From Bdellovibrionales bacterium (GTDB taxonomy: Bacteria > Bdellovibrionota > Bdellovibrionia > Bdellovibrionales > Bdellovibrionaceae): 64,000 nucleotides of DNA. Positions 46,341-56,302 of the stretch are shown here, piece by piece. Location: positions 62,001 to 126,000 of the forward strand of contig JADJOV010000004.1 of assembly GCA_016713585.1 (NCBI GenBank). Direction: 5' to 3'. How positions within the stretch are numbered: position 1 is the stretch's first letter; each line of letters begins with the position of its first letter. Made by a program: the position numbers and the translations under genes. The notes under the pieces were generated by a model. That model was given only the letters and a program-made list of their open reading frames with translations. It ran no database searches and had not been told where the DNA came from.

Positions 46341-49059
46341 TGGGTTTTGAATTCCTTGCCGGGAAAAAGCACTTCAGTTGTTTTTTAGTCACGATTCAAA
46401 CGCCGGATGGTGTTTTCTATCGAATCGTGGACGAAAAGTCATTTACCGTTGGAAGGTCCAGCGACAGTGCATTGAGTTTTCCCGAACCAAATATTAGCCG
46501 AATACATATTGTGGTTAGTTGCAAGAAGGATCAGATTTGGCTTATTGATCAGGGGGTCAGCTAACGGAACCTTTATTAACGGCCAGAAGGTTTTGCCGAA
46601 TAAGCTGACCGTTGTTCAGCCGACGGATGACGTGAAACTCGGCACCTCGGAAATTCATCTTAAGTTTGATGTATTCGAAAAGGCCTATAAACCAGATGCT
46701 GTCATCAATAGCCTTCTTCCTGAAAATGAAAAAACGAGTATAATGGAGGTCATCCAAGGCGCTCACCAGCAGGCAAAGCGAATAATTATGCAATCCCAGG
46801 AGCATTACGACAAGTTAATCAAAAGCGCCAAAGTGAAAGTGCGAAATGTGGAGAATAGTCTTCTGGTTAAGCAGGATGAGATAGTCCAAGCCGCAAATGT
46901 ACAGGCCAGCCAAATGCTCCAAGAAGCAAAAAAGAAATCTGCCCAGGTGGTTTTTGACTCTGAACAAAAAGCTTTGGAGGCCACCAAGGATATTTTCTCT
47001 AGAGCAGAGGATCTCAAAAACAAAGCAGAAACTTTTTACAATGAAAAAATCGCCGAAGCCCAGGAAAAGGCCGACGCAATGATAAGCAATCACGTCGAAA
47101 TGGGACAGCAGATGCTCCATCAGGCAAGTGTCAAAGCCCAAGAAATTAAGAGTCAAATGCAGGAGGATGGTGAGTCCCTCAAGCAGCGACTCATCTCAGA
47201 GGGTGATGCTCATCGGCAAAAGGCATTGGTCGACGCAGAGGCTATAAAGCAGAAGGCGGCCATTGAGGGTGAAAAGCTTAAGGAGAAGCTCCTTGAGCGA
47301 GCCAAAAATTGAGTTGACGGGTGAGCTTTCGGATTTGAAGAGAGAGATCGTTACTACGCAAAATGAGCTCACAGTGCTTAGACAGGCTAGAGAGAAGGAC
47401 TTTGAAGCCGAAGCTGCTCAGAAGCGCCGAGAACTGGAAATATCACTCAGTGGACTGAGGAATGAAATCGAAAAGTCCAAACAGGACCACAGTGATCTTG
47501 TCATCAAACAAGAGAAAGAGTTTGAGTTGTCCTTAAAAAAGAAGTCCTTGGAAGTTGATCGACTAAATCAAGAAAAAGAAGGGGAGCTCAAGAAACGAAC
47601 AGAGGCCATTTCCTTCGAAATTGCTAAGCAAGAGAAAGAACTTGAGAGGTTAGCCGAAATGCGCGAGCGCGAGCTCAAAAAGCGTCAGAATGATCTTGAT
47701 CAACAATATCAGAATCATCTCCATGAAATCGAAAAAACAGTCGCAGAAAAAGAAAACGCAATGCGATTGAGAGTGGATCTTGATTTGGTAGACAAAAAGC
47801 GAGAGATTCATCAATTTGAAGGCGAGGCCCTAGCCTATAGGAAAGAGTTGGAACAAGTTCGGCAGACGATCCAACAGACTCAAGATGAGCGAGATCAGGA
47901 AATGAGAAAGCTTTCCGACTTACGAAAGGACGTCGAGAAAACAAGAGTTGAAAAATCCGCAGTCGAGGATTCTCATCAGGGGCTTTTGAAAGTCATTCAG
48001 CAGTTTGATCAAGAAAAGAAGTTAGCTCATGATCGGGTGAAAGATCTTGAAAGCAGAGCAGGACATCTCCAGTTGGTAATCGAGGAAGGAAACAATAAAC
48101 TCGAAAGTTTAAATACCAACTACCAAGTTAAAGTTCAAGAATACAAGTTGAAACTTGACTCTGAGTTTGCGCAACTAAAAAAAGAGAAGGAGCAACAGTT
48201 TCGAGATGCATTCAATGCTTAATCTGAAAATGCCAAGGTGATGAGGCATCAGCTGCAGCAAGAAATTCAATCCAAACAGGGGTTGATTGAAAGCAATATT
48301 CATCAAAAAATTATGAAGACATTAGCAGGTCACGTTGGCGCTGAAAAATTGGGCGCTATAGATGCCCTCACTTTGAGTCAAATCAAAGCAGGCTTTGAAG
48401 AAAATCTCGCGACGACGGCCACTCAGAATCAAGCTGGACAGTTAAATACGGTCGAGATGCATCGAAAACAACAGTTGGTCAAAGTGAGATGGGTGAGTCT
48501 AGGGTTGGCCATAGGGTTTTTCACAATGTTCGGATATAATTTTATTTCCAGTCGTTTGGATAACAAGAATCTTCAAAAAGTCCTAGCTGCGGAGCAGGCA
48601 GAGCGTGACAGATTGAGAAAAGCAGCGAGGTACAATCCTGAGCAAGATTACGAGGTCAGGGACAATTATGCTGACAGTGTTATTTATACGAAAGATTTTT
48701 CCACGCTCTATGAGGATCCCCAGGTTCAGGAGCGTTGGGTCCGAGAAGCCAAGGACTACTTCTTTAAGAATTGGCGAGTGGATGAGCAAAAAACGATTGA
48801 GCTGCTAGCTGCAGCCAAGACTTTGGTCAAGACATTGGATGAAAAGCGTCAGAATATTCATCCGGATTTCGTGACTGAGAATCTGCAGAAAATGCGTGAA
48901 CTTGAGGACGAATCTGTTCTCAAAATGAAAGAGATTATTGGAACAGACGTTAAGTTTTCAGCCTTCAAGAAAATAGAAAAAAAGTTTTATACTAATGAAA
49001 TTACCCGCCGTGCCCCAGCGGAGGTCTATATCGACCCCAACGTCGAGGGAACTAAGTAA
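46340..49059 (+). CDS. giant FHA - coiled-coil - transmembrane protein (two frameshifts and an in-frame TAA)
   Basis: Structural or signalling scaffold. Seen, about 905 residues when joined: N-terminal FHA (SFTVGRSSDSALSFPEPNIS, then IDQGSANGTFINGQKVLP after removing one G near 46552), a coiled coil from about 120 to 640 (AHQQAKRIIMQSQEHYDKLI; a break near 47300 at an A run; then LKKRQNDLDQQYQNHLHEIE), TM VRWVSLGLAIGFFTMFGYNF (near 48490-48550), and a periplasmic C-terminus of about 170 residues (WVREAKDYFFKNWRVDEQKT). At 48220-48222 a TAA interrupts an otherwise continuous frame (NA-stop-SENAKV), compatible with a GAA-to-TAA change. No named homologue is claimed. Confidence 0.75.
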
Positions 49060-49101
49060 TTCCTGCTACTCAGATCAAAAATTTTGACCTAGTATGGGGA
49101 T

Positions 49102-49809
49102 ATGAAAACTATCGTCGAGTTTATAAATGTGGTGAAGAGTTATCAGCTGGGCGATTTAGTTGTGCCGGCGCTTCGTGGTCTCAATTTAAAAGTTTTTGAG
49201 GGTGAGTTCACGGTTCTCATAGGCTCATCAGGGTCTGGCAAGACAACTGTTTTAAATTTAGTGGGCTGCATTGATGACCCTGATTCAGGGGAAATCCTCA
49301 TTGATGGGAATGCGATTCGCCAGTTGACCGAGAATCAGAAAAGTGAGCTGAGAAATAAAAAGATAGGTTTTATTTTTCAATCCTTTAATTTGATTCCAGT
49401 TCTCAACGTTGAAGAAAATATTGAGATGCCTCTACTGATTCAACGTGAAATCACGATGGCCGATCGGAAGCAGAGGGTGAAAGAAGCATTAGCTGATGTT
49501 GGTTTGAGTGAGTTTAGAACCTATATGCCGAATAAGCTTTCAGGCGGGCAACGGCAAAGGGTTGCTATTGCTCGCGCCTTAGTTTCAAAGCCCCAGCTCG
49601 TGTTGGCTGATGAACCAACGGCAAATTTGGATTCGAAGACTGCGCATATGATTATTGACCTTCTCACCGATTTAAACAAACGGAAAAAAGTTACTTTTTT
49701 GTTTTGTAGTCACGATGAGAAGCTGATCGGTCGGGTCGGAAGGGTGCTTCGAATTCAGGATGGTTTGATTGTGGAGGGTCTTTCAACGCAAGGGATCAGT
49801 GTGGAATGA
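49102..49809 (+). CDS. LolD/MacB-type ABC transporter ATPase
   Basis: ATPase for a MacB-like mechanotransmitting ABC system. Seen, 235 residues: Walker A IGSSGSGKTTVLNL (about 40-53), Q-loop FIFQSFNLIPVLNVEENIEM, signature NKLSGGQRQRVAIARALV, Walker B LVLADEPTANLDSKT and H-switch CSHDEKL. The LolD-type FNLIPVLTVxENVxxPL block is present. Its end overlaps the first permease gene by four bases (ATGA). With two FtsX-like permeases, a LolA-like protein and a barrel protein downstream, it most likely powers movement of lipoproteins or lipids towards the outer membrane. Confidence 0.93.
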   Translation: MKTIVEFINVVKSYQLGDLVVPALRGLNLKVFEGEFTVLIGSSGSGKTTVLNLVGCIDDPDSGEILIDGNAIRQLTENQKSELRNKKIGFIFQSFNLIPVLNVEENIEMPLLIQREITMADRKQRVKEALADVGLSEFRTYMPNKLSGGQRQRVAIARALVSKPQLVLADEPTANLDSKTAHMIIDLLTDLNKRKKVTFLFCSHDEKLIGRVGRVLRIQDGLIVEGLSTQGISVE

Positions 49810-51114
49810 GTCTTCTCTGGCGGTTGGCCTTTAGAAATATTTTTCGCAATCAGCGCAGGACCTTGGCGACTGTCTTCACGATATGCTTTGGATATGTGGG
49901 TTTAGTTCTGACCGGTGGGTATATCATCTACGTCGAGAAGTCGATTCGCGCCTTAACTGTCTATATCAATCACGGCGGGAATATTGTTATCTACAAAAAG
50001 GATGGCCTTAATCATTTTTTTTCAAAGCCTAAAAAATTTGTTATTGATGCAGCGATGTTGACCCAAGTGAGTTCGGTCTTGAACAGGTTTCCAGATCAAA
50101 TCGAACGGGTTGGGAGCTATTTGACTGGGATGGGTTTGCTCTCTAATGGATTGAGGTCGACACCGGTGCTGGTGCGTGGCGTAGATCCAAACGTCGATAG
50201 CTTTGTGGAGAGGTCATCCCTTTGTGAAGGAATATTTTTCCGACTTTGCGCTTTCTGACCAGAACCAAGAATTTTCGACCTTCGTCAATCGAAATTCAGA
50301 AGCAATTTCTATTACAGAAGGGCTTGGAGAAATTCTTGGAAGGCGTGCCCCTTTTGATCAGCTCCCAGAGAACCAAAGGGATGTCCAGCTCGCCGCCAAA
50401 TCTTTTTTAGGTGATTTCAATGCTGTTAATGGAGTCTTGGGGCCTCGTCACTCGACTGGGTTGCCATACTTGGAAGACCTGAGTGTGATAATGCCGCTCA
50501 AGGCGCTTCAGAACCTTTTGTTAACCGACGGAGTGAGCTCAGTCGCACTATTCCTGAGGGAAAGTGTATCAACATCGACGTTTATGGAGATCCTACGAAA
50601 AGAATTTATGAAGTTAGGAATTCTCGTGGACCTTTATCCCTATTATGGAGACGATATCGGAATGTTTTATTCAGGAACAATGGGATTTCTCTTTGCCATC
50701 GGTGGGTTCTTTTTTATCCTGATCTTAGGTGCCGTGATCCTGTCTGTGGTGAATACTATTACTATTGGAATTATCGAACGGACAAGGGAAATAGGGACAC
50801 TTCGGGCAATTGGCTTCAAACCGAGTGATTTGTCGGAATTGTTTTTTAAAGAAAATTTAGTTATTTCTGTTTTTTGTGTAGGATTGGGGATTTTGTTTTC
50901 TGAGTCTATTGCGACTGCGATTAATAATTCTGGTATTCGATTTCGGCCAACCGGTGTTGCTAAAGATGTACCTTTTATGGTGTTGCCAGAAGTGTGGATG
51001 TCCGTCAGCGTCGCTATTCCATTGATTATACTAACTTGTGTGACTGCCTATTTTGTGGCCTTTCGGAAGACCAAGGTCGGTTTAGTCCACCTTTTGACTG
51101 ATCCCGGAGGATAG
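49806..51114 (+). CDS. FtsX-like ABC permease 1 (frameshift near 50210)
   Basis: Inner-membrane permease of the LolCE/MacB type. Seen, about 436 residues: N-terminal LAFRNIFRNQRRTLATVFTI and TM1, a large periplasmic domain (about 45-300), and three C-terminal TM segments around FAIGGFFFILILGAVILSVV, including the conserved ERTREIGTLRAIGFKPSDLS. An extra T near 50210 breaks the frame; the corrected join reads VDSFVERHPFVKEYFSDF. RBS and start overlap the ATPase stop. It acts with the ATPase at 49.1 kb and the second permease at 51.9 kb as a heterodimer like LolC/LolE. Confidence 0.87.
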
Positions 51115-51116
51115 AT

Positions 51117-51887
51117 ATGAGGTTATATATTCAAAAAATCAAAGTGGTTATCTGCAGGGGCTTGATTTTGTTGCCAGCGAGTCTGTTTGGTGGACAAGTT
51201 TTTGCCCAGAGTTCAAATATAGTTCAGCTTCTCAAAATTTCTGATCGCGCGCGCGGGGGGCTTGAAAAAGGGGCCTCCTGGGAGATTAGTCTCAAGAGTG
51301 TTGAAGAGGGAAATGAGAGTGAGAGGACCTTTGCCGTTAAAGCCAAGGGCGATAATGCGTTTGTGGAGGCCCTTGCGCCTTCCAGAAACAAGGGCGAGGT
51401 CTATGTTTTTAATGATCGCTCAATGTGGTTTTTTAAACCGACACTCAAAAAGCCAGTTGTAGTTTCTTCACGGGAAAAAATGACGGGTCAAGCAGCGAAT
51501 GGTGATATTGCAAGTACTCATTATGCCCGGGACTATGTTCCGACGCTTGAGACAACTGTTGTCGAAGGGGACGATAAGCTTTATGTGATCTTGTTGAAGG
51601 CCAAATCGAAGCAGGTGACCTACGATCAGATTCGGTATTGGATTTCTGAGAAGACAAAACTGGGAGTTAAAGCAGAGTTTTTGACCTTGCAGGGGAAACC
51701 TTTTAAACTAGCGACTTTTGAGTATAAAAACTCGATTGTTCAAGGAGGCAAGAAAGCCCCTTTTGTCAGTCAAATGACCCTGGTGGATTCAAAATTTAAA
51801 GACAATAGAAGTGTGATGGTTTACACAAATCCCAAGGCTGAATCTCATCCGGACGCGATTTTCAATGTTAACAACGTGACACGTTAA
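51117..51887 (+). CDS. LolA-like outer-membrane lipoprotein-sorting protein
   Basis: Periplasmic carrier. Seen, 256 residues: signal peptide with LILLPASLFGGQVFA, then a LolA-like half-barrel: GASWEISLKSVEEGN, NKGEVYVFNDRSMWFFKPTL, KKPVVVSSREKMTGQAANGD, IASTHYARDYVPTLETTVVE, IRYWISEKTKLGVKAEFLTL. The pattern fits the LolA_like family annotated as outer membrane lipoprotein-sorting protein, which in other genomes also sits between FtsX-type permeases. ATG 51117 has GGAGG six bases upstream. Its gene order between the two permeases makes a dedicated carrier for this ABC system very likely. Confidence 0.85.
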   Translation: MRLYIQKIKVVICRGLILLPASLFGGQVFAQSSNIVQLLKISDRARGGLEKGASWEISLKSVEEGNESERTFAVKAKGDNAFVEALAPSRNKGEVYVFNDRSMWFFKPTLKKPVVVSSREKMTGQAANGDIASTHYARDYVPTLETTVVEGDDKLYVILLKAKSKQVTYDQIRYWISEKTKLGVKAEFLTLQGKPFKLATFEYKNSIVQGGKKAPFVSQMTLVDSKFKDNRSVMVYTNPKAESHPDAIFNVNNVTR

Positions 51888-51897
51888 TGGCAGGGTC

Positions 51898-53225
51898 ATG
51901 ATTACCTTCAAGATTGCCTTTCGAAACGTTTGGAAGAATTGGCGACAGAGCGTTGCAAGTGTTGTTTCCGTTTCTGCAGCTTTTTTAACTTTGGCCCTTT
52001 TTCAGGGATATTTACTTGATGTTGAGGGCTTATTTTCGAGTATTTATCGGCATCGGGCCATGTTCGGGGATGCCATGGTTGAGCATCGAGATTTATACAC
52101 TCCTGAAGGACGCTCGGAGCCTTGGAAACACCTGATTGATTCTAAAAGTCAGAAATTTATTCAGGATTTCGTCGAGAGAAATTCAGATCTAGTGACGACA
52201 CGAGTGCGATTTTGAGAACGTCTGGACTGGCAACCAACGGTAAAACATCGGTGATTTTTGCAGGGGTTGGCTATGATTTGGCTGAGGGACTTCAAATGCG
52301 AGGGTCTCGCTGGGGATGGAATGCGTTGTACGGTCAGACCTTAGAGGCCTCTCAGAATTCGGCTGGGATTGTGATTGGCCAGACCATGGCAACACTGTTT
52401 GGATGTCAACCATTAGCTAAGCGAACAGTTTCGAGTTTTTTAGATCCAGTGGAGGGGAGGAAAATAGGGTTTTCTTGCGAGGGGGATCAAACTTCGCTTC
52501 AATTGTCGGGGGCGACTCAAGATGGACAGCTCAATGCCATTGATTCTCAAATTGTTGGGTTTGTGGATGGAGGGTTCAAAGATATCGATGGACGCTATAT
52601 CATGATGTCACTAGAGAACGCGCAAATTTTGGCAGGAACTTCAGGCGTTACCTATGAGACATTTTTGCTTAAATCTCCAAATCTTGCGAAAGAATTTAAC
52701 GAGAAATTTCAAAAAGAAGCGGATGCCTTAAATTTGCCGCTTAAATTTCAGACCTGGAAGGTGCATCCCTACTATGGGGATGCTTTTATTCGAAGTATGG
52801 AGCTGTTGGCTCTTTTTAGAAATTTTGTGGTTGTGATCGTTTTGACCATTGCAACTTTATCGGTCCTTAATACATTGATTAAAGTCGTCAATGAACGCAC
52901 ACGCGAAATCGGAACGCTGAGGAGTTTGGGATATCGAAAATTTCAGATCTCTCAGATATTTGTTTTTGAGGCAGCTGGGTTAGCCCTTCTGGGAAATGGT
53001 GTTGGAATTTTGGGGGCCATCATTATATCTTTGTTGATTAATCATAGCGGGTTGGTTTACAAGGCGGGAATGTTTGTTGAGCCGGCACCACTGACCGTGG
53101 CGATAGATTTGAAAATATACTTGGCGAGTTTTTTATATTTGTCGATGCTTGCTGTGCTGGCAGCATTGGTGGCACTGCGTCTGACCTTGAAACGGAAAGT
53201 TTCTGAAAATCTATGTTATGCCTAA
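51898..53225 (+). CDS. FtsX-like ABC permease 2 (frameshift near 52212)
   Basis: Second inner-membrane permease. Seen, about 442 residues: N-terminal MITFKIAFRNVWKNWRQSVA and TM1 VVSVSAAFLTLALFQGYLL, a periplasmic domain, and C-terminal TM segments around FRNFVVVIVLTIATLSVLNT with VNERTREIGTLRSLGYRKFQ, the same conserved cytoplasmic loop as permease 1. A missing base near 52212 splits the frame; joined, it reads TRVRILRTSGLATNG. It begins 11 bases after the LolA-like stop, and its own end overlaps the next gene by 13 bases. The two permeases differ in sequence, consistent with an asymmetric LolCE-like pair. Confidence 0.87.
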
Positions 53226-54505
53226 AAATTTCGGCCTTTCTGTTTGCGTTTTCAGCCGGTCTACCCGCTGAGGCTAGCAACTGGTCTCATCGATCGGCAT
53301 TTGAATGGGTCAATGGCCTGCTTGGGAAGGATGTTCAGGAGTCTTCGATTAATCCTGGAAACCGAATCGCCGAAATTGAAACAGTCGTATTGAAATCTGA
53401 TTTTAGGGCAGATCTTCAATGGCGCTATCTTTCTCGAGGAAAATTTGTTTTGAGGCCGAGGGTCTTGATTAACGGTAGTCAGGTAGGTTTTTCGGATACA
53501 CGGGTAGGTTCCGAGGGTGAAAAGGAAATTGTTCAAAGGACAAAAGTCCAACCTGATTTGACCGAAGCTTTTCTCGATTGGTCTCTGGGCGATAGGCTAG
53601 GTCTAACCTGGGGTTTGCAGAATTATCAGTGGGGGCCCGCGGAACTCACAGGGCCATCGAATCCGATTTTTCATTTTACAACTGCACAAAAATCATTTCT
53701 CTTTAAAGACAAAGGCCGGATTATAAATAGAATTAATTTTTCACTCGGTGAGATCTTCAGTGCTGTCTATCTGCAAGAGGTGGCGGATAATCAGCAGACA
53801 TTTTGGATTGCAGATAGATCTTTTGAGAAAAAGACTTTGGTAAAAGTTGAGCTTCGATCTGGTGTGAATGCAAATCGTTACATAGGCCTCGTGTACGGAA
53901 AGCAGGAAGCGCAGAAGATATTTTCTGGAGGCTATTTCAATTTTAGTTTCACTGACGCGTTTTCTTTTTATGCTGACGGGAAAGTGGTTGATGGGTCCAT
54001 TGCCTATTATCCCCAGGAGATTTCACCAGGGACTTATGTGCTGAATACCTCCGAAGAAAGGCTTTTGAAATCACACCAATATGTGATTGGCGGAATCAGA
54101 TGGCAGGGGCGTTTGGATTTTCGTCTTGAATATCTCTTCAATTCAGCGGGATACAAAAAGGAGGAAATTGAAAATGCTGTCAAGTCAACTCAGGCCCCGA
54201 ACCCTTTTGGACTATTCAATCTCAATAGGCTTGCTCGCAACGGAAATGAGGTCATTGGAAAAGAATATGCCTATATGAGCCTGCGCTTGCCAGACTTAGG
54301 AAAGAAACGGGATGCCAGTGTTTCACTGAGATATTTGGTTTCATTGCAAGACGAGTCTTCTAGCACTCAGCTGGACTATGACAAGGTTCTAAACGATATG
54401 CTCAATTTCTATTTCGAGGGGACCGTCAACGCAGGCCGTAAAGATACTGAGTTTAACCTGATGGAGAAGGGCTCGGCTTTTGTGGGGGTCAGATTGTCCT
54501 GGTAG
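53213..54505 (+). CDS. exported outer-membrane beta-barrel protein
   Basis: Likely the outer-membrane end of the Lol-like system. Seen, 430 residues: signal peptide LKISAFLFAFSAGLPAEA, then many amphipathic strands with aromatic girdle residues (FRADLQWRYLSRGKFVLRPR, RLGLTWGLQNYQWGPAELTG, RYIGLVYGKQEAQKIFSGGY, GIRWQGRLDFRLEYLFNSAG) and a C-terminal strand FVGVRLSW. The length suits a 16-18-strand barrel. Similar barrel genes sit beside LolA-like and FtsX-like genes in other proteobacterial operons. It overlaps the permease gene by 13 bases, so expression is coupled. The frame is intact. Confidence 0.8.
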   Translation: MLCLKISAFLFAFSAGLPAEASNWSHRSAFEWVNGLLGKDVQESSINPGNRIAEIETVVLKSDFRADLQWRYLSRGKFVLRPRVLINGSQVGFSDTRVGSEGEKEIVQRTKVQPDLTEAFLDWSLGDRLGLTWGLQNYQWGPAELTGPSNPIFHFTTAQKSFLFKDKGRIINRINFSLGEIFSAVYLQEVADNQQTFWIADRSFEKKTLVKVELRSGVNANRYIGLVYGKQEAQKIFSGGYFNFSFTDAFSFYADGKVVDGSIAYYPQEISPGTYVLNTSEERLLKSHQYVIGGIRWQGRLDFRLEYLFNSAGYKKEEIENAVKSTQAPNPFGLFNLNRLARNGNEVIGKEYAYMSLRLPDLGKKRDASVSLRYLVSLQDESSSTQLDYDKVLNDMLNFYFEGTVNAGRKDTEFNLMEKGSAFVGVRLSW

Positions 54506-54586
54506 ACGGTCCCTTATTGGTCTAATTCTGCCAGAACCAGAAGACTTTCTTTAAGTTAATAATTATAATTTAGAGGCGAGGTATTA

Positions 54587-55475
54587 ATGGCAAAAAGCAG
54601 CAGTCGGGTCCGCGTTGAATTTTGTTCGCTTTGTTTTTCTTTGTTTTCTGTGTTTTTGTTTTCCTTCTTTATGGACCCTTGGCTCTTGCAGAGGAGGCCC
54701 TCCGGGGTCAGCGCCGCCGCAGGGGGGACAGGCTGTGACCCCTCAGGCTGTGACGGGCGCTCCCGTCGACTTCGACTTCCTGCAAGCATTAGACTATCCA
54801 GAGTTACAGGTTGTGCCACGGGCCTCCGACAGGCTCGCCATGGAGGCTCAATATGAGAGAGAGTCCGGGTGGGGCAACTATTTTCCCTTTCAGTTTTCTG
54901 CTGGAGTGACTTTGCTTTCCGGAGTGATGCTGGAGGGAAGGTATAAAGAAGACTTCAAAGACCTTGATAAAGCAGATATGGATCTTGCGACCAAGAGCTC
55001 TGTCGGGATTGGCTTAGTTTGGCTTGGGTTAACCTACTATTTGTACCAGCAGCAGCCTTATGGGAGTGACCTTGGTAAGATAAAGGCTATCAAAACCAAA
55101 GACAAGGACAAGGACAAGGACAAGGATAAACGAGCTGATCTGATGCGGGAACGTCTAGCTGAAGAAACGATGGAGCGAGCTTCTCGAACGATGAAGATAG
55201 CGACTTGGGCCTCGGTCCTTACGAATTTAGCAGTGAATGGAGTTGTCTTTGCGCGAACCAATCGTAACAATAGTCTCGTGCCGTCGGCGGGCATGGTCGC
55301 GGCCCTTTTGCCGTTGATATTTCAGAGCCGTTACATTGAGAATTATGAAAAACACCTTGAGTACAAACGCAAAATTTTTGCCCCAGTGGCATCGCTGATT
55401 CCATTTCAGCCTCGAATCGATGGTTCAGGGGGATTTTTATTTGAGCCCCAGATGGTTCTAACATGGCGTTACTAG
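54587..55475 (+). CDS. exported or membrane protein with Lys-Asp repeat (frameshift near 54615)
   Basis: Unknown. Seen: ATG 54587 (MAKSSSRVRVEF), then in the next frame a hydrophobic stretch FVRFVFLCFLCFCFPSLWTL, probably one signal sequence split by an indel. The body contains FPFQFSAGVTLLSGVMLEGR and SSVGIGLVWLGLTYYLYQQQ (membrane-like helix), a charged repeat KDKDKDKDKDK encoded by 6-bp tandem units, a second helix MKIATWASVLTNLAVNGVVF, and a third, AGMVAALLPLIFQSRYI. The profile suits a small inner-membrane protein with three helices, about 290 residues. It overlaps the next gene by 13 bases. Confidence 0.65.
55101..55130 (+). repeat. hexanucleotide GACAAG tandem repeat inside a gene
   Basis: Four perfect GACAAG units (55101-55124) plus a degenerate fifth (GATAAA) encode alternating Asp-Lys. 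The unit length is a multiple of three, so slippage changes repeat number without frameshift. Confidence 0.85.
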
Positions 55476-56302
55476 AAGATTTGAGAACTCATTCAGGGCG
55501 GGTGATCGGCATTTTCTTTTTCGGAGTGCTATGGGTGGGGCCAACAAACTTCAGTCAGGCTCGAGTCGATGAGGGAAATTGTGGATCTGTAGAAGAATTT
55601 AAGAGGACCTTTGAGTTCCTAACCAAAGAAGAGAGTCTAATTTTGAATGAGGCCGAGGCCATTCGCGAGGCTTTATTGGTTTCGGCCGGGTGTGATAATG
55701 CCAGTTTGCGATTTCAAAAAATTTATAATCTATTGAAAAAATCAGGGGTGGATTTGCGACAGAGCTTTTTGGTGGCTCTCAAATTTGTGTCTAAGGATGA
55801 CCAAATGGTTGAGAATTTTGTCGAGATTTTCAAAAAGATATATCTTGAAAACTACCTTGATATGGATTTTGTCACCGCCTTGAAGTTTTCTTTGGCTCTA
55901 TCGGACAGGTATGAAGGAAATTCCGAGACACTCAGAGAGGATTTTACAAAGATAGTTAAATTTTGTTCAAACGAAAAGGAAATGGCGCTTAACGTTAACA
56001 CTTGTGGTCAGGTTGCGCTCGAACTGACGAGATATTCGAAATACTATCCAGACGGATTTTTTACTGCATTTCAAAAGGTGTATCATTTTTTACGAACTAA
56101 CAAAAGAATGGGCATAGGAGTGGCAGAGGCCTTGAGAATCACGACCCGCGTTGTTTCGAAAGGGCCAAAAGCACCAGAAAATTTCATCCAAACGATTGAG
56201 TATGCACTTATCAATTCTCGATTGAAATTGAATCCAAGACAAGCATTAGGCCTTGGCCTGGCGGTCTCTGATCAATCGCAAAAATTAAGGGTCGTGGAGT
56301 GA
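55463..56302 (+). CDS. exported all-helical protein, cluster member
   Basis: Unknown. Seen, 279 residues: N-terminal hydrophobic segment RVIGIFFFGVLWVGPTNFSQ acting as signal peptide, then an all-helical repeat-like body with segments such as VDLRQSFLVALKFVSKDDQM, LDMDFVTALKFSLALSDRYE, KRMGIGVAEALRITTRVVSK and LKLNPRQALGLGLAVSDQSQ. These four look like related helical repeats of about 45 residues, each with an A-L-x-(F/I/G) core. Two cysteines lie near residues 33 and 73 and two near 170-180. Overlaps on both sides (13 and 4 bases) tie it to the cluster. No known domain. Confidence 0.7.
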   Translation: MALLEDLRTHSGRVIGIFFFGVLWVGPTNFSQARVDEGNCGSVEEFKRTFEFLTKEESLILNEAEAIREALLVSAGCDNASLRFQKIYNLLKKSGVDLRQSFLVALKFVSKDDQMVENFVEIFKKIYLENYLDMDFVTALKFSLALSDRYEGNSETLREDFTKIVKFCSNEKEMALNVNTCGQVALELTRYSKYYPDGFFTAFQKVYHFLRTNKRMGIGVAEALRITTRVVSKGPKAPENFIQTIEYALINSRLKLNPRQALGLGLAVSDQSQKLRVVE

